Shown here: positions 26,378-35,161 of the stretch, in pieces
Numbering within the stretch: the first letter of the stretch is position 1
Layout: each line of letters starts with the position of its first letter
NCBI RefSeq assembly: GCF_002845745.1
Contig: NZ_PIUM01000008.1
Location: forward strand, 101,283 to 165,282
Length of the DNA stretch: 64,000 bases
DNA from: Telmatospirillum siberiense
GTDB taxonomy: Bacteria > Pseudomonadota > Alphaproteobacteria > Rhodospirillales > Magnetospirillaceae
Direction of reading: 5' to 3'
Program-made: the position numbers and the translations under genes
The notes under the pieces: model-generated
Database searches by the model: none
Told to the model about the DNA's origin: nothing
The model's input: the letters and a program-made list of their open reading frames with translations, nothing else

Positions 26378-28027
26378 CTATTCGCTCCCCGCGACCAGGG
26401 CCAATCCGCTTCCACGCGGATCCGAAACCACGGCGCAGCGCGAACGGGACGGAGATCCGCTGCCGCATTGGATGGCATTGACGCGGGCGGGCAACGGCGT
26501 TTCCTCGAGCTGATGTCCACGCGCCTCCAACCCCTTGGCGTCGGGAGATTCGGGCTCGATAAAGACGCCGTCCGGGGCGGGCGTGGCGTAAAAACGTTTG
26601 GCGGCCACCGCTTCGACCAGCGGATGGCCGTCCACCACGGCGGACAAGGCCGTCTCCATCAAGGCGGCGGGCGCGGAGGGCCCCCCACCGGCGGCCGATG
26701 CGTAGCGGAATTCGTGGGAATTGGCATTGATCGCCAGCATCGGCCCCATGTCGAAGGGACCACGCCCGCCCACCCAACCGGCGGCGGCCAGAAGCACGCC
26801 GGTGTTGGGAATGACGCGCCCGATGCCGAAGCTGTTGTTGAGGCCGAGCGTACAAGCGACGGCCGAACCGCTTTGATCCATCACCACCAGGCCGGTTCCG
26901 GTAATGGCCATCATCGGCGGCTCTCCGCTCAACGGCTGATGGCCGCTTTCGGAATAGCCCGCCATGATTTCGGCCAGATGCCCCTTCCCGGTCAGCTCGT
27001 CCGGAGCCCCCTGGACCTGGCCCCCGGCGCCCAGCCATTTCTGGCGGTCGGCCAAACCGCGAGCGAGGGTTTCGGCAACCAGATGCGGACGAACTTCGGT
27101 GCCGACGCCGTCATAGGCCCCGTCGCGCACGAGATGACTCCACCACTGGGCCTCAAGCAGCCCCCCAGCGGCCGGCGACGGCGAGAAATAGGCGATATCG
27201 TCGCCATAGGCGACCGCTACCGCATCCTTCCACTGGGGCAGGAAATCGCGCATCTCGTCCTCGCTGAGCGAGCCGCCGACGGAGTTGACCGACTGCACGA
27301 TCTCGCGCGCCCAGGCGCCGGCATAGAAATCGCCGACGCTTTGAGTGCGCAGGCGCGTCAGTGTGGCGCCCAGATCCATCTGGACGAAGGGCTGGCCTTC
27401 GGCGAGAGCGTTCCCGTTGGCATCGGCGAAGACGCGCCGCATTTCGGGGTTCGCCAGGAGAGGAGCGGCGACCGTGGAAAGCTGGCTGGACAGCACCCTG
27501 GGCATCGGGAAGCCCTGCCGGGCCAACCGCTCGGCCGGCGTCACCAGTTCTTCCCAGCGCAGATGTCCGTATTTGGCGGACAGGGCGAACAGACCGCGCG
27601 GCAAGGCCGGCACCGCCGAGGGCCGATCGGCGCCCGCGGGAATACGCCGGGGCGGCGGAGCGTTGAAATCCAGCGCCTCGACGGTGTTCTTGGACTGATC
27701 GTAGACCAGGCAGGCACCGCCGGCCCCAAGGCTCGCCCGCGAAGGCAGGGTGACGCTCAACACGAAAGACATGGCCACGGCGGCATCGGCGGGAGTGCCG
27801 CCGGCCGAAATGATATCCCGACCGACGAGAACGGCATTCGGTTCGTCGGCGGCCACCATGCCGGCGAATCCCTTGACATGGCCGACCACTCCGACGGGTT
27901 TGGGCGGCCCGCCGCAGGCCGCCAGCAAGAAACAAATCACCAGAGCGGGGACGGCGCGTTGACGCCTCGCACCGTGGCGGATACCCTGAGCCTTCAGCGG
28001 AGTTTCAACCTTGTCGATAAAACGCAT
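26378..28027 (-). CDS. Gamma-glutamyltransferase-like lipoprotein with divergent active site
   Basis: 549 residues. A lipoprotein signal (LVICFLLAAC, lipobox Cys38) is followed by the Ntn-hydrolase GGT fold: VAADEPNAVLVGRDIISAGGTPADAAVAM, ASLGAGGACLVYD and SAAGGGPSAPAALMETALSAVVDGHPLVEAVAAKRF. Where active GGTs have the nucleophile motif TTHYS/TSHFS, this protein reads MAITGTGLVVMD (about 370-380). The DFRExAP arginine motif reads DFNAPPP, and the MDDF motif is missing. It may use the displaced threonine, or have lost transpeptidase activity. The ATG at 28027 overlaps the divergent M48 gene by 17 bases. It is in an operon with the aminotransferase. Confidence 0.75.
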   Translation of the reverse strand: MRFIDKVETPLKAQGIRHGARRQRAVPALVICFLLAACGGPPKPVGVVGHVKGFAGMVAADEPNAVLVGRDIISAGGTPADAAVAMSFVLSVTLPSRASLGAGGACLVYDQSKNTVEALDFNAPPPRRIPAGADRPSAVPALPRGLFALSAKYGHLRWEELVTPAERLARQGFPMPRVLSSQLSTVAAPLLANPEMRRVFADANGNALAEGQPFVQMDLGATLTRLRTQSVGDFYAGAWAREIVQSVNSVGGSLSEDEMRDFLPQWKDAVAVAYGDDIAYFSPSPAAGGLLEAQWWSHLVRDGAYDGVGTEVRPHLVAETLARGLADRQKWLGAGGQVQGAPDELTGKGHLAEIMAGYSESGHQPLSGEPPMMAITGTGLVVMDQSGSAVACTLGLNNSFGIGRVIPNTGVLLAAAGWVGGRGPFDMGPMLAINANSHEFRYASAAGGGPSAPAALMETALSAVVDGHPLVEAVAAKRFYATPAPDGVFIEPESPDAKGLEARGHQLEETPLPARVNAIQCGSGSPSRSRCAVVSDPRGSGLALVAGSE

Positions 28028-29372
28028 TTCCAATCTGGCCGTCCTCTTGCTCGTGACATTCGCACCGGGAACCGCGTCGGCACAGCGCCTAGAGTTCATC
28101 CGCGATGCGGAAATCGAAAATACCATCCGTATGTACGCCACGCCACTTTTCCAGCAGGCCGGCGTGGAACCAAGTGCGGTTGAAATTCATCTGGTGAAAG
28201 ACAACCAGATAAACGCCTTTGTCGCCGAAGGCCTCAATCTTTTCATCAATACCGGCTTGATTACGAAAACCGAGCATGCCGGTCAATTGGTCGGCGTCAT
28301 TGCTCATGAATGCGGCCATATTGCTGGCGGTCACCTGGTCAAGGGCCAGGGCGCCATGGAAAACGCCGGCTATGCCTCGCTGGCCTCGATGATCCTGGGT
28401 GCCGCCGCGGCGGTGGCATCCCGGCGCGGAGACGTCGGCTCGGCGATCATGTTGGGCGGCAACGACATGGCCGAACGCAGCTATCTGGCGTTCAGCCGCA
28501 CCATCGAGGGATCGGCCGACACGGCGGCCCTGGCTTTTCTCGATAATCTGCATCAGTCCTCGCGCGGCTTCCTGGAATTCATGGAAATGCTGGGCGACCA
28601 GGAGCTTCTGGTCTCGACCCGCCAGGACCCTTACGTGCGGACCCACCCGCTGACCCGCGACCGTGTCGAGGAGGTTCGCCACCATGTGGAAACCTCCCCC
28701 TGGTCCGACGCCCCCATCCCGCCGGCCTATGTCGAGCCGCACCGGCGCATCAAGGCGAAACTGATCGCCTTCATGGAACCGGCGGTCACCACGCTCTACC
28801 GCTACAAGGAAGACGACAACAGCCTGGAAGGGCGTTACGCGCGGGCCATCGCCTACTATCGCAAACCCGATCTGGGCCGCGCCATTCCGCTCATCGACGG
28901 ACTGATTGCCGAACGGCCGGAGGATCCCTATTTCCATGAATTGAAGGGCCAGATGCTGTTCGAGAACGGCCGGACCAAGGAAGCCATTCCCGAATACAAG
29001 CTTTCGGTCAAATATCTGCCGGATAATGCCCTGCTTCGCGAGGAACTGGGGCAGGTCGAGCTGGAGGCGGAGGATCCCGTCCATTTGCCCGACGCCAAGG
29101 AGCAGCTGACCTTCGTCACCCGGCATGAACCGGAAAACGCCAGCGGCTGGCGCTTCCTGGCCACCACCTACGGCCGCATGGGCGACGACACCATGGCCGC
29201 GGCCTCGATGGCCGAATACGCCCTCTTGACCGGCCGCTGGGACGAAGCCCTGCACGATGCCGTCAAAGCATTGAAGAATTTAAAGAAAGGCACTCCGACG
29301 GAACTCCGCATGCAGGATATCCGGGCCCAGGCCGAACAAATGCGCGAACAGGCGAGAAAACAAGGGCGTTGA
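28011..29372 (+). CDS. Periplasmic M48-family metalloprotease with TPR-like C-terminus (BepA/YfgC-like)
   Basis: 453 residues. The TTG start at 28011 has a CGGAG site 8 bases upstream. Signal peptide MSIKRISNLAVLLLVTFAPGTASA; zinc motif HECGH (99-103) within VIAHECGHIAGGH; third-ligand region IEGSADTAALAFL. The C-terminal half (about 270-445) is helical and TPR-like (YFHELKGQMLFENGRTKEAIPEYKLSV...). This is the layout of BepA, which assists and degrades outer-membrane proteins such as LptD and BamA. Its 5' end overlaps the divergent lipoprotein gene by 17 bases. A DsbA-family gene follows after 121 bases. Confidence 0.88.
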   Translation: MSIKRISNLAVLLLVTFAPGTASAQRLEFIRDAEIENTIRMYATPLFQQAGVEPSAVEIHLVKDNQINAFVAEGLNLFINTGLITKTEHAGQLVGVIAHECGHIAGGHLVKGQGAMENAGYASLASMILGAAAAVASRRGDVGSAIMLGGNDMAERSYLAFSRTIEGSADTAALAFLDNLHQSSRGFLEFMEMLGDQELLVSTRQDPYVRTHPLTRDRVEEVRHHVETSPWSDAPIPPAYVEPHRRIKAKLIAFMEPAVTTLYRYKEDDNSLEGRYARAIAYYRKPDLGRAIPLIDGLIAERPEDPYFHELKGQMLFENGRTKEAIPEYKLSVKYLPDNALLREELGQVELEAEDPVHLPDAKEQLTFVTRHEPENASGWRFLATTYGRMGDDTMAAASMAEYALLTGRWDEALHDAVKALKNLKKGTPTELRMQDIRAQAEQMREQARKQGR

Positions 29373-29493
29373 CGTCATCGCCGGGACTCTGGAATGGCGG
29401 ATCCTTGCTCCCGGCGACGGACTGCAGCATGATGCCGCGCTATTGATGCACACATAAGGCCGACCGCCGGCCTTCAACCAAAGGTTTCGAACC

Positions 29494-30252
29494 ATGTTTT
29501 TCCGTACCCTGACCGCCTCTTTGCTGATCGTGGGCTCGCTTCTCACCCTGCCTTCCGCCGCTCAGGCGCAGGAAGAGCAGCCGCTGACCCCCAAGCAGCA
29601 GGATGCGGTGAAAAAGCTGGTCCACGACTATATCATGGACAACCCCTCGGTTATCGCCGACGCGATCGAAGCTCTGCGGCAGAAGGAAGAACTGGCCGCC
29701 GAAATCAGCGCCCGCAAGGCGATCACCGACCGCAAGAGCGAAATCCTCGACGACCCGGAATCACCCGTCCTGGGCAACCCCAAGGGTGACGTGACGCTTG
29801 TCGAGTTCTTCGATTACCGCTGTCCCTACTGCAAGAACATGTTGGACATGGTGATGGAAACGGTGAAGGCCGACGGCAAGGTCCGACTGGTGATGAAGGA
29901 ACTGCCGATCCTGGGCCCGGATTCGGTCACCGCCTCCCGCGCCGCCCTGGCATCGCGCAATCAGAAGAAATACGAGGAATTCCATCGCGCCCTGATGAAG
30001 CTGAAAGGCCCGATCAACGACGCCTCGGTGATGAAAACCGCCGCCGAGATCGGCCTCAATGTCGAAAAGCTGAAAAAGGACATGGATGACGATCGCATCG
30101 ACACCGTGTTGAAGAACAATATCCAACTCGCCCATGCCCTGAATATCAGCGGCACGCCGGGCTTCATCATCGGCGACCAGATCACGCCCGGCGCCATGAG
30201 CCAGCAGGCCTTGAAGCAGATGATCGATCAGGCCCGCAAGCCGAAGAGCTGA
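29494..30252 (+). CDS. DsbA-family thiol:disulfide oxidoreductase
   Basis: 252 residues. Signal peptide MFFRTLTASLLIVGSLLTLPSAAQA; a short helical N-terminal segment (about 30-85, KQQDAVKKLVHDYIMDNPSVIADAIEAL) typical of the Com1/BdbD-like subgroup; then a thioredoxin fold with VEFFDYRCPYCKNM (CPYC at 110-113) and the cis-Pro loop ISGTPGFIIGDQ. It oxidises or isomerises disulfides in the periplasm. A strong intrinsic terminator follows 25 bases after the stop, so transcription of the M48-dsbA pair ends here. Confidence 0.92.
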   Translation: MFFRTLTASLLIVGSLLTLPSAAQAQEEQPLTPKQQDAVKKLVHDYIMDNPSVIADAIEALRQKEELAAEISARKAITDRKSEILDDPESPVLGNPKGDVTLVEFFDYRCPYCKNMLDMVMETVKADGKVRLVMKELPILGPDSVTASRAALASRNQKKYEEFHRALMKLKGPINDASVMKTAAEIGLNVEKLKKDMDDDRIDTVLKNNIQLAHALNISGTPGFIIGDQITPGAMSQQALKQMIDQARKPKS

Positions 30253-30277
30253 TCCGGGCACACCCCGGAAGACCGAC

Positions 30278-30314
30278 AAAAAGCCCCGGAAGCTAGCGCT
30301 TCCGGGGCTTTTTT
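30278..30314 (+). terminator. Intrinsic terminator after the dsbA-family gene
   Basis: A perfect stem with 16-base arms, AAAAAGCCCCGGAAGC (30278-30293) and GCTTCCGGGGCTTTTT (30298-30313), loop TAGC, ending in a run of T on the plus strand. Textbook Rho-independent terminator. Confidence 0.92.
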
Positions 30315-30365
30315 ACGCGTAATGCCGATTACGATCAGCGATAGCTCTTCCCCAGCGAACGGGCA

Positions 30366-30411
30366 ATACCATGTTGCGGTGATCGGGACCGATCACCGCG
30401 AGATTTGGGAT
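30366..30411. repeat. Dispersed palindromic element, copy 3 (terminal-hairpin form only)
   Basis: Perfect 11-bp stem GCGGTGATCGG-GA-CCGATCACCGC (30376-30399), corresponding to the right-end stem of copies 1 and 2. It is flanked by ATACCATGTT on the left and AGATTTGGGA on the right, degenerate versions of the ATACCAAGTT/AACTTGGTAT termini. It lies between convergent genes and abuts the stop codon of the decarboxylase gene. It may be a deletion remnant or a minimal form. Confidence 0.65.
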
Positions 30412-31538
30412 CACACGTAATAGGCTTTGAGCGGCTCGAAGCCATTGAAGTTCACCGCCGAATAGCTGGTGGTGTAGGCCCCCGTGGCCAGGATCCGCAC
30501 CTTATCGCCGACCTTCAACGACAACGGCATCTGATACTGGTATTTCTCGTAAAGGATATCCGCCGAATCGCAGGTCGGGCCGGCCAGGACCACCGGTCCG
30601 GAGGGCCCCTCGCCGGGAGCCTGCAGGCGATATTTGATCGATTCGTCCATGGTTTCGGCCAAACCGCCGAACTTTCCGATGTCGAGATAGACCCACCGGA
30701 CATCCTCGTCGTAGGACTTCCGGGAAATCAGCACCACCTCGGCTTCGATAATGCCGGAATCGCCAACCAGGGAACGGCCGGGTTCGACGATCATCAGCGG
30801 CAGATCGTTACCGAAATGCTTGGTCATGGCGTTCATGATGGCGCTCGCGTAATCGTCGACCGGAGCGACGTCGTCACGATAGCGCGCCGGCAATCCGCCG
30901 CCCAGATTGATCATCTTGAGCTCGATGCCGGCCTCGTTCAGGGCGGTGAACAGCATGGCCGTCTTGCCCACCGCGATATCCCATTGATCGAGCCTGGTCT
31001 GCTGCGAGCCGACATGGAAGGAAATACCATAGGGTTCAAGCCCCAGATCGCGCGCCTTGATCAAGAGATCCCGCGCCATTTCCGCATCGCAGCCGAACTT
31101 GCGCGACAGTGGCCATTCGGCGCCTTCGCAGGTCATCAACAGACGGCAGAACACCTTGGCGCCCGGCGCCGATTGGGCGAGCTTTTGCAGCTCCGCCTCG
31201 GAATCGAAGGCGAACAGCCGCACGCCTTGCTCATAAGCCCAGGCGATGTCTTTCTGTTTTTTAATGGTGTTGCCGAACGAGATCCGGTCGGGCGAAGCTC
31301 CCGCCGCCAGAACCTGTTCGATTTCCGGCCGGCTTGCCGTATCGAAGCACGAACCCAAGCCGACCAGCAGGGAAATCACTTCTTTCGCCGGATTGGCCTT
31401 CACCGCGTAAAAGACTTGGGCCACCGGCAAAAATCGTCGGAGGGCGTCGTAATTGTCGGCAATGATATCGAGATCGACGACGAGACAAGGCGTCTCCGGC
31501 CGTTGCTCGGCCAGAAATTGAGTAATCTTAGCGGTCAT
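30411..31538 (-). CDS. Ornithine/lysine (diaminopimelate-type fold) decarboxylase
   Basis: 375 residues, fold-type III PLP decarboxylase of the eukaryotic-like ODC group. AVKANP carries the PLP lysine (Lys47); FHVGSQ, NLGGGLPARY and VEPGRSLVG bind the cofactor. The C-terminal GPTCDSADILYEKYQ carries the catalytic Cys-Asp pair of ODCs. This family makes putrescine (or cadaverine); ornithine and lysine preference cannot be separated from sequence alone. It is monocistronic. The 570-base upstream gap holds a short ORF and a long hairpin, a good candidate for a polyamine- or ornithine-responsive leader. The ATG at 31538 has an AGGAG site. Confidence 0.9.
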   Translation of the reverse strand: MTAKITQFLAEQRPETPCLVVDLDIIADNYDALRRFLPVAQVFYAVKANPAKEVISLLVGLGSCFDTASRPEIEQVLAAGASPDRISFGNTIKKQKDIAWAYEQGVRLFAFDSEAELQKLAQSAPGAKVFCRLLMTCEGAEWPLSRKFGCDAEMARDLLIKARDLGLEPYGISFHVGSQQTRLDQWDIAVGKTAMLFTALNEAGIELKMINLGGGLPARYRDDVAPVDDYASAIMNAMTKHFGNDLPLMIVEPGRSLVGDSGIIEAEVVLISRKSYDEDVRWVYLDIGKFGGLAETMDESIKYRLQAPGEGPSGPVVLAGPTCDSADILYEKYQYQMPLSLKVGDKVRILATGAYTTSYSAVNFNGFEPLKAYYV

Positions 31539-31615
31539 CGCATACTCCTGTACGCGAAGAGGGATACAAAGGGTGGATTGCGGGGACCGTTAAAGAAGGT
31601 ACCCACGGGAGCATT

Positions 31616-31659
31616 CAGACGATCGCCCCTTGAAGGCCTTAGGCCTCAAGCGACCGTCT
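31616..31659 (-). promoter_or_regulatory. Long leader hairpin upstream of the ornithine decarboxylase gene
   Basis: Read on the minus strand, AGACGGTCGCTTGAGGCC pairs with GGCCTTCAAGGGGCGATCGTCT around loop TAA, with a few bulged bases, giving a stem of roughly 17-18 pairs. It starts exactly at the stop codon of the small upstream ORF (TAG at 31660-31658) and ends about 78 bases before the decarboxylase start. A 'speF' RNA motif is known upstream of ornithine decarboxylase genes in alphaproteobacteria. This structure is in the right place, but I cannot confirm its consensus by eye. Confidence 0.6.
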
Positions 31660-31774
31660 ACATACTTTCCCGACGGGGGGAGACTGGTGACGGCACAGTC
31701 CCCTGGGCAAGTCCATTGCAAAACAGCGGTGCGGGTATGCAATGGTCGGTGGAGCAACGAATAACAACGGACAT
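31658..31774 (-). CDS. Candidate leader peptide upstream of ornithine decarboxylase
   Basis: 38 codons, MSVVIRCSTDHCIPAPLF...PRRESM. The ATG at 31774 has a GGAGG site 8 bases upstream, the best ribosome-binding site in this gap; an alternative ATG lies 6 bases earlier. Inside it, CCATTGCA and TGCAATGG (about 31713-31745) can form a stem. Its stop codon opens the long hairpin. Enterobacterial speF is controlled by a translated leader peptide (SpeFL). The arrangement is analogous, though I see no sequence similarity. It could be a real leader ORF or chance. Confidence 0.4.
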   Translation of the reverse strand: MSVVIRCSTDHCIPAPLFCNGLAQGTVPSPVSPRRESM

Positions 31775-32062
31775 AGCCATTTCCTCCGGGGTGCCGGAAA
31801 CACCAGCAAGCATCAGAAGAACGCCTTGACGTCGTTGCTTAACCAACTCAGGGCCAGAGGCACGTGCGCGGTACGTCTAAGGCCGCTATTTACGCTTTTT
31901 TTCAGCGATGAAAAGAGAAAAATTCCCCCACCCCGAATTTTTTTCAATTATTGTTTAATATCAATTACTTAAATGTGATCAAAAGTGGCGATTTCATGAC
32001 AGGATTTATGACAATCGGCCATAGCGGAAAGGTATCAATTCCGGCAGGGAAAACGCCGCTCG
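31775..32062. other. Intergenic region between decarboxylase leader and thiSG
   Basis: 288 bases without a gene. The part at 31885-31990 is AT-rich and probably contains the decarboxylase promoter (minus strand). The rest, up to the thiSG terminator at 32063, shows nothing I can assign. Confidence 0.4.
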
Positions 32063-32108
32063 GGTTCAGGGGCCTGTTTCACTCAATCGATCAACAGGCC
32101 CCTGAACC
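32063..32108. terminator. Perfect inverted repeat directly after the thiSG stop
   Basis: 16-bp perfect arms GGTTCAGGGGCCTGTT (32063-32078) and AACAGGCCCCTGAACC (32093-32108) with a 14-base loop. It abuts the thiSG stop codon (32109-32111) on the minus strand, where it should act as the transcription terminator. The T-rich tail on that strand is weak. Confidence 0.65.
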
Positions 32109-33113
32109 TCAGATCAGCCCGGCAAGAGGGCTGCTGGGATCGGCATAGCGTTTCTTCGGCATACGCCCGGAGAGATAGGCCAGACGCCCCGCCTCGACAG
32201 CCAGGCGCATGGCCCTGGCCATGGCGATCGGGTCCTTCGCCTCGGCGATGGCGGTGTTCATCAGAACGCCGTCGCAGCCCAGTTCCATGGCGATCGCCGC
32301 ATCGGAGGCGGTACCGACACCGGCATCGACCAGGACCGGAACCTTGGCTTGTTCGATGATCAGCCGGATGTTCACCGGATTTTGAATGCCGAGGCCGGAA
32401 CCGATGGGCGCCCCCAGCGGCATGATGGCGGCGCAGCCCATATCCTCAAGCCGTTTGGCCATGATCGGATCGTCGGTGCAATAGACCATCACCTGGAAGC
32501 CGTCCTTGATCAGTTCCCCGGCGGCCTGCAATGTCTCGACCATATCGGGGTAGAGACTTTTCTGGTCGCCCAGCACCTCCAGCTTGACCAGATCCCAGCC
32601 GCCGGCCTCACGGGCCAGGCGTAGCGTGCGGACCGCGTCGGCGGCGGTGAAACAGCCCGCCGTGTTGGGCAGGAAGGTATATTCCTTGGGACTGACGTAA
32701 TCGACGAGCATCGGCTTCGACGGATCGGACAGATTGACCCGGCGGACGGCAACGGTGACGATTTCAGCCCCCGAAGCCTTGATGGCGACGGCGGTTTCCT
32801 CGAAATCCTTGTATTTCCCAGTCCCCACCAACAATCGGGAGTGGAACCGCCGGCCCGCCACCACCAGGGGGTCGCCGTCGACCAGGGCATCCGCCCCTGG
32901 AGCGCCACCACCGATGAAATGGACGATTTCCAGCTTGTCGCCGTCACCGACCTGGATCACGCCATAGGCCGATTTGGGAACGATTTCGAGATTCCGTTCG
33001 ATGGCCACCTTGCGGTGATCGATGCCGAGTTCGCCCAACAAGGCTTCAAGAGAAAGCGTGGCCGCCAGGGTGCGAGCCTCGCCGTTGATGGTCACTAGCA
33101 TGGGAATTTCCAT
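32109..33113 (-). CDS. thiG: ThiS-ThiG fusion: sulfur carrier protein / thiazole synthase
   Basis: 334 residues. The N-terminal ThiS domain (about 5-70: [25 protein letters not shown]...IVHFIGGG) runs directly into the ThiG TIM barrel (about 80-330). ThiG features are [46 protein letters not shown] (Schiff-base lysine), [14 protein letters not shown] and [13 protein letters not shown]. It makes the thiazole phosphate of thiamine. In stand-alone ThiS the terminal Gly-Gly is thiocarboxylated; here the glycines (68-70) are internal, so processing or another sulfur donor is implied. No thiamine riboswitch motif is visible upstream, and no other thi genes are adjacent. The start could also be the ATG 12 bases inside. 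Confidence 0.93.
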   Translation of the reverse strand: MEIPMLVTINGEARTLAATLSLEALLGELGIDHRKVAIERNLEIVPKSAYGVIQVGDGDKLEIVHFIGGGAPGADALVDGDPLVVAGRRFHSRLLVGTGKYKDFEETAVAIKASGAEIVTVAVRRVNLSDPSKPMLVDYVSPKEYTFLPNTAGCFTAADAVRTLRLAREAGGWDLVKLEVLGDQKSLYPDMVETLQAAGELIKDGFQVMVYCTDDPIMAKRLEDMGCAAIMPLGAPIGSGLGIQNPVNIRLIIEQAKVPVLVDAGVGTASDAAIAMELGCDGVLMNTAIAEAKDPIAMARAMRLAVEAGRLAYLSGRMPKKRYADPSSPLAGLI

Positions 33114-33346
33114 TCGCCGTCAAAGAGATGAGCCGAGTGCGATGGGGGAAGTATGAGCCGGAGGCCATGTGGTTTCAACGCCCAACACCATTGCACACGC
33201 CGCCACCCATGCTATAACGGCGCGCATGATCCGTTGGCAACCCGGTGCGCGACGCCCCATGACTCCAACCATTCCGCTTACGAACGGTTCCGTCGGGGAA
33301 CGCAGCTCCCGGTTGTCCTCACCCTTGCCGACAGTGAAGAGGCATA

Positions 33347-33802
33347 ATGGCTAAGACTCCGATCGACGGCGAGCTGATCCGCTCGCTGGCCACCCTGCTC
33401 GACGACACCCACCTGACCGAAATCGAGTATGAAGCCGGCGGCCTCAGGATCAGGGTGGCACGCAACGTCCAGCAGGTGGTTTCCGCCGCTCCCGCCACCA
33501 TCGCCCCATCGCCCGCCGCCACCGCATCCGTCGCGCCGGCCCCCGGCGGCGAAGACCCCGCCAATCACCCCGGCGCGGTGAAGTCGCCCATGGTTGGCGT
33601 CGCTTATCTCCTGCCCGAACCCGACGCCCCGCGCTTCGTCAACGTCGGCGACACCGTTGTCGAGGGGCAGACGCTGCTTCTCATCGAGGCGATGAAGACC
33701 TTCAATACCATCCGCGCGACGCGGAACGGCAAGGTCACCGCCATTCTGATAGAAAACGGCCAGCCGGTGGAATTCGGCGAGCCCCTGATGATCATCGGCT
33801 GA
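33347..33802 (+). CDS. accB: Biotin carboxyl carrier protein of acetyl-CoA carboxylase
   Basis: 151 residues. An N-terminal helical segment (about 5-45) is joined by an Ala/Pro-rich linker (about 46-75) to the biotinyl domain (about 76-151). This carries [25 protein letters not shown] and the biotinylation site [11 protein letters not shown] (Lys117). E. coli has EAMKM; the T after the lysine is an accepted variant. It carries the carboxyl group for fatty-acid synthesis. accC follows 2 bases after the stop, the standard accBC operon. The 233 bases upstream contain the promoter; no gene is seen there. Confidence 0.95.
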   Translation: MAKTPIDGELIRSLATLLDDTHLTEIEYEAGGLRIRVARNVQQVVSAAPATIAPSPAATASVAPAPGGEDPANHPGAVKSPMVGVAYLLPEPDAPRFVNVGDTVVEGQTLLLIEAMKTFNTIRATRNGKVTAILIENGQPVEFGEPLMIIG

Positions 33803-33804
33803 GC

Positions 33805-35145
33805 ATGTTTGAAAAGATCCTCATCGCCAACCGCGGCGAGATCGCGCTCCGCATCCACCGCGCCTGCCGCGAGATGGGCATCAAGACGGTGGCCGTCCAC
33901 TCCACCGCCGACCAGGACGCCATGCATGTGCGTCTGGCCGACGAATCGGTTTGCATTGGCCCGCCGCCGGCGCGCGACAGCTACCTGAACAAGGCGGCGA
34001 TCATCGCGGCGGCCACCATCACCAATACCGACGCCATTCACCCGGGATACGGCTTCCTGTCGGAAAATGCCGATTTCGCGCAGATGGTCGAGGAACATGG
34101 GATCACCTTCATCGGTCCCTCGCCCGATCATATCCGTATGATGGGCGATAAGATCACCGCCAAGCGCGCCGCGAAGGAAGCGGGAATTCCCTGCGTTCCG
34201 GGATCGGACGGCGCGGTCGACACGGAAGAGGACGCACTGGCCCTGGCCGAGAGCATCGGCTATCCGGTGCTCATCAAGGCGACCGCCGGTGGCGGCGGCA
34301 AGGGCATGAAGAATGCCGACAGCCGGGAGCAACTGGTCGAGGCCTATCAGATGGCCCGGCACGAGGCCAAGGCCGCCTTCGGCAACGACGAGGTCTATAT
34401 GGAGAAGTATCTCCAGCGGCCGCGTCATATCGAAATCCAGATCCTGGCCGACAATCACGGCAACGTCGTGCATCTGGGCGAGCGCGATTGTTCCTTGCAG
34501 CGCAAGCATCAGAAGGTCCTCGAAGAGTCCCCCTCGCCGGCCCTGAATGCCGACGCGCGTGAAAGAATCGGCAGGATCGCCTGCCAGGCCATCCGGCATC
34601 TTGGATACCGCAACGCCGGCACCCTGGAATTCCTTTACGAGAACGGTGAATTTTACTTCATCGAGATGAACACCCGCCTGCAGGTGGAACATCCGATCAC
34701 CGAGGCGATCACCGGCATCGATATCGTGCGCGAACAGATCCGTATCGCCGACGGCGCACCCTTGGGCTATTCGCAGAAGGAAGTGCGCTTCTCGGGCCAT
34801 GCCATCGAATGCCGCATCAATGCCGAGGATCCCGTGACCTTCGCTCCATCGCCGGGCAAGATCGGCGGCTTCCATACGCCGGGCGGCCTTGGCGTGCGCG
34901 TCGATTCGGGGCTCTATTCCGGCTATCGGGTGCCCCCCAATTACGACAGCATGATCGCCAAGCTGATCGTCCACGGAAATTCGCGGAACGAATGCCTGAT
35001 GCGGTTGCGCCGGGCCCTTGGGGAATTCGTCATCGAAGGGGTGAAAACCACCATCCCCCTGCAGAACCGTCTGGTCAACGATCCCGATTTCGTCAACGGC
35101 GATTACGATATCCACTGGCTGGAGCGGTTCGTCGGTCTCGTCTGA
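33805..35145 (+). CDS. accC: Biotin carboxylase subunit of acetyl-CoA carboxylase
   Basis: 446 residues, standard length. [25 protein letters not shown] starts the domain. The glycine-rich ATP loop [12 protein letters not shown], the HIEIQI strand, [21 protein letters not shown] and [26 protein letters not shown] (catalytic Glu/Arg) are complete. It carboxylates biotin on AccB with bicarbonate and ATP. In many alphaproteobacteria accBC is followed by aat and DUF2155; here those genes lie about 28 kb away at the end of the window. Confidence 0.96.
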   Translation: MFEKILIANRGEIALRIHRACREMGIKTVAVHSTADQDAMHVRLADESVCIGPPPARDSYLNKAAIIAAATITNTDAIHPGYGFLSENADFAQMVEEHGITFIGPSPDHIRMMGDKITAKRAAKEAGIPCVPGSDGAVDTEEDALALAESIGYPVLIKATAGGGGKGMKNADSREQLVEAYQMARHEAKAAFGNDEVYMEKYLQRPRHIEIQILADNHGNVVHLGERDCSLQRKHQKVLEESPSPALNADARERIGRIACQAIRHLGYRNAGTLEFLYENGEFYFIEMNTRLQVEHPITEAITGIDIVREQIRIADGAPLGYSQKEVRFSGHAIECRINAEDPVTFAPSPGKIGGFHTPGGLGVRVDSGLYSGYRVPPNYDSMIAKLIVHGNSRNECLMRLRRALGEFVIEGVKTTIPLQNRLVNDPDFVNGDYDIHWLERFVGLV

Positions 35146-35161
35146 ATCGGTTCCGCCGCTC

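Noticed and set aside
25301..28183. A 960-codon open frame on the plus strand
   Set aside because: It runs antisense through the aminotransferase and GGT-like genes, which have clear domains. Its translation is low-complexity, rich in Gly, Arg and His, as expected for shadow frames in GC-rich DNA.
33114..33346. Possible thiamine (TPP) riboswitch upstream of thiSG
   Set aside because: No CTGAGA or ACCCTTTGAACCTGA-type segments are present on either strand of the gap.
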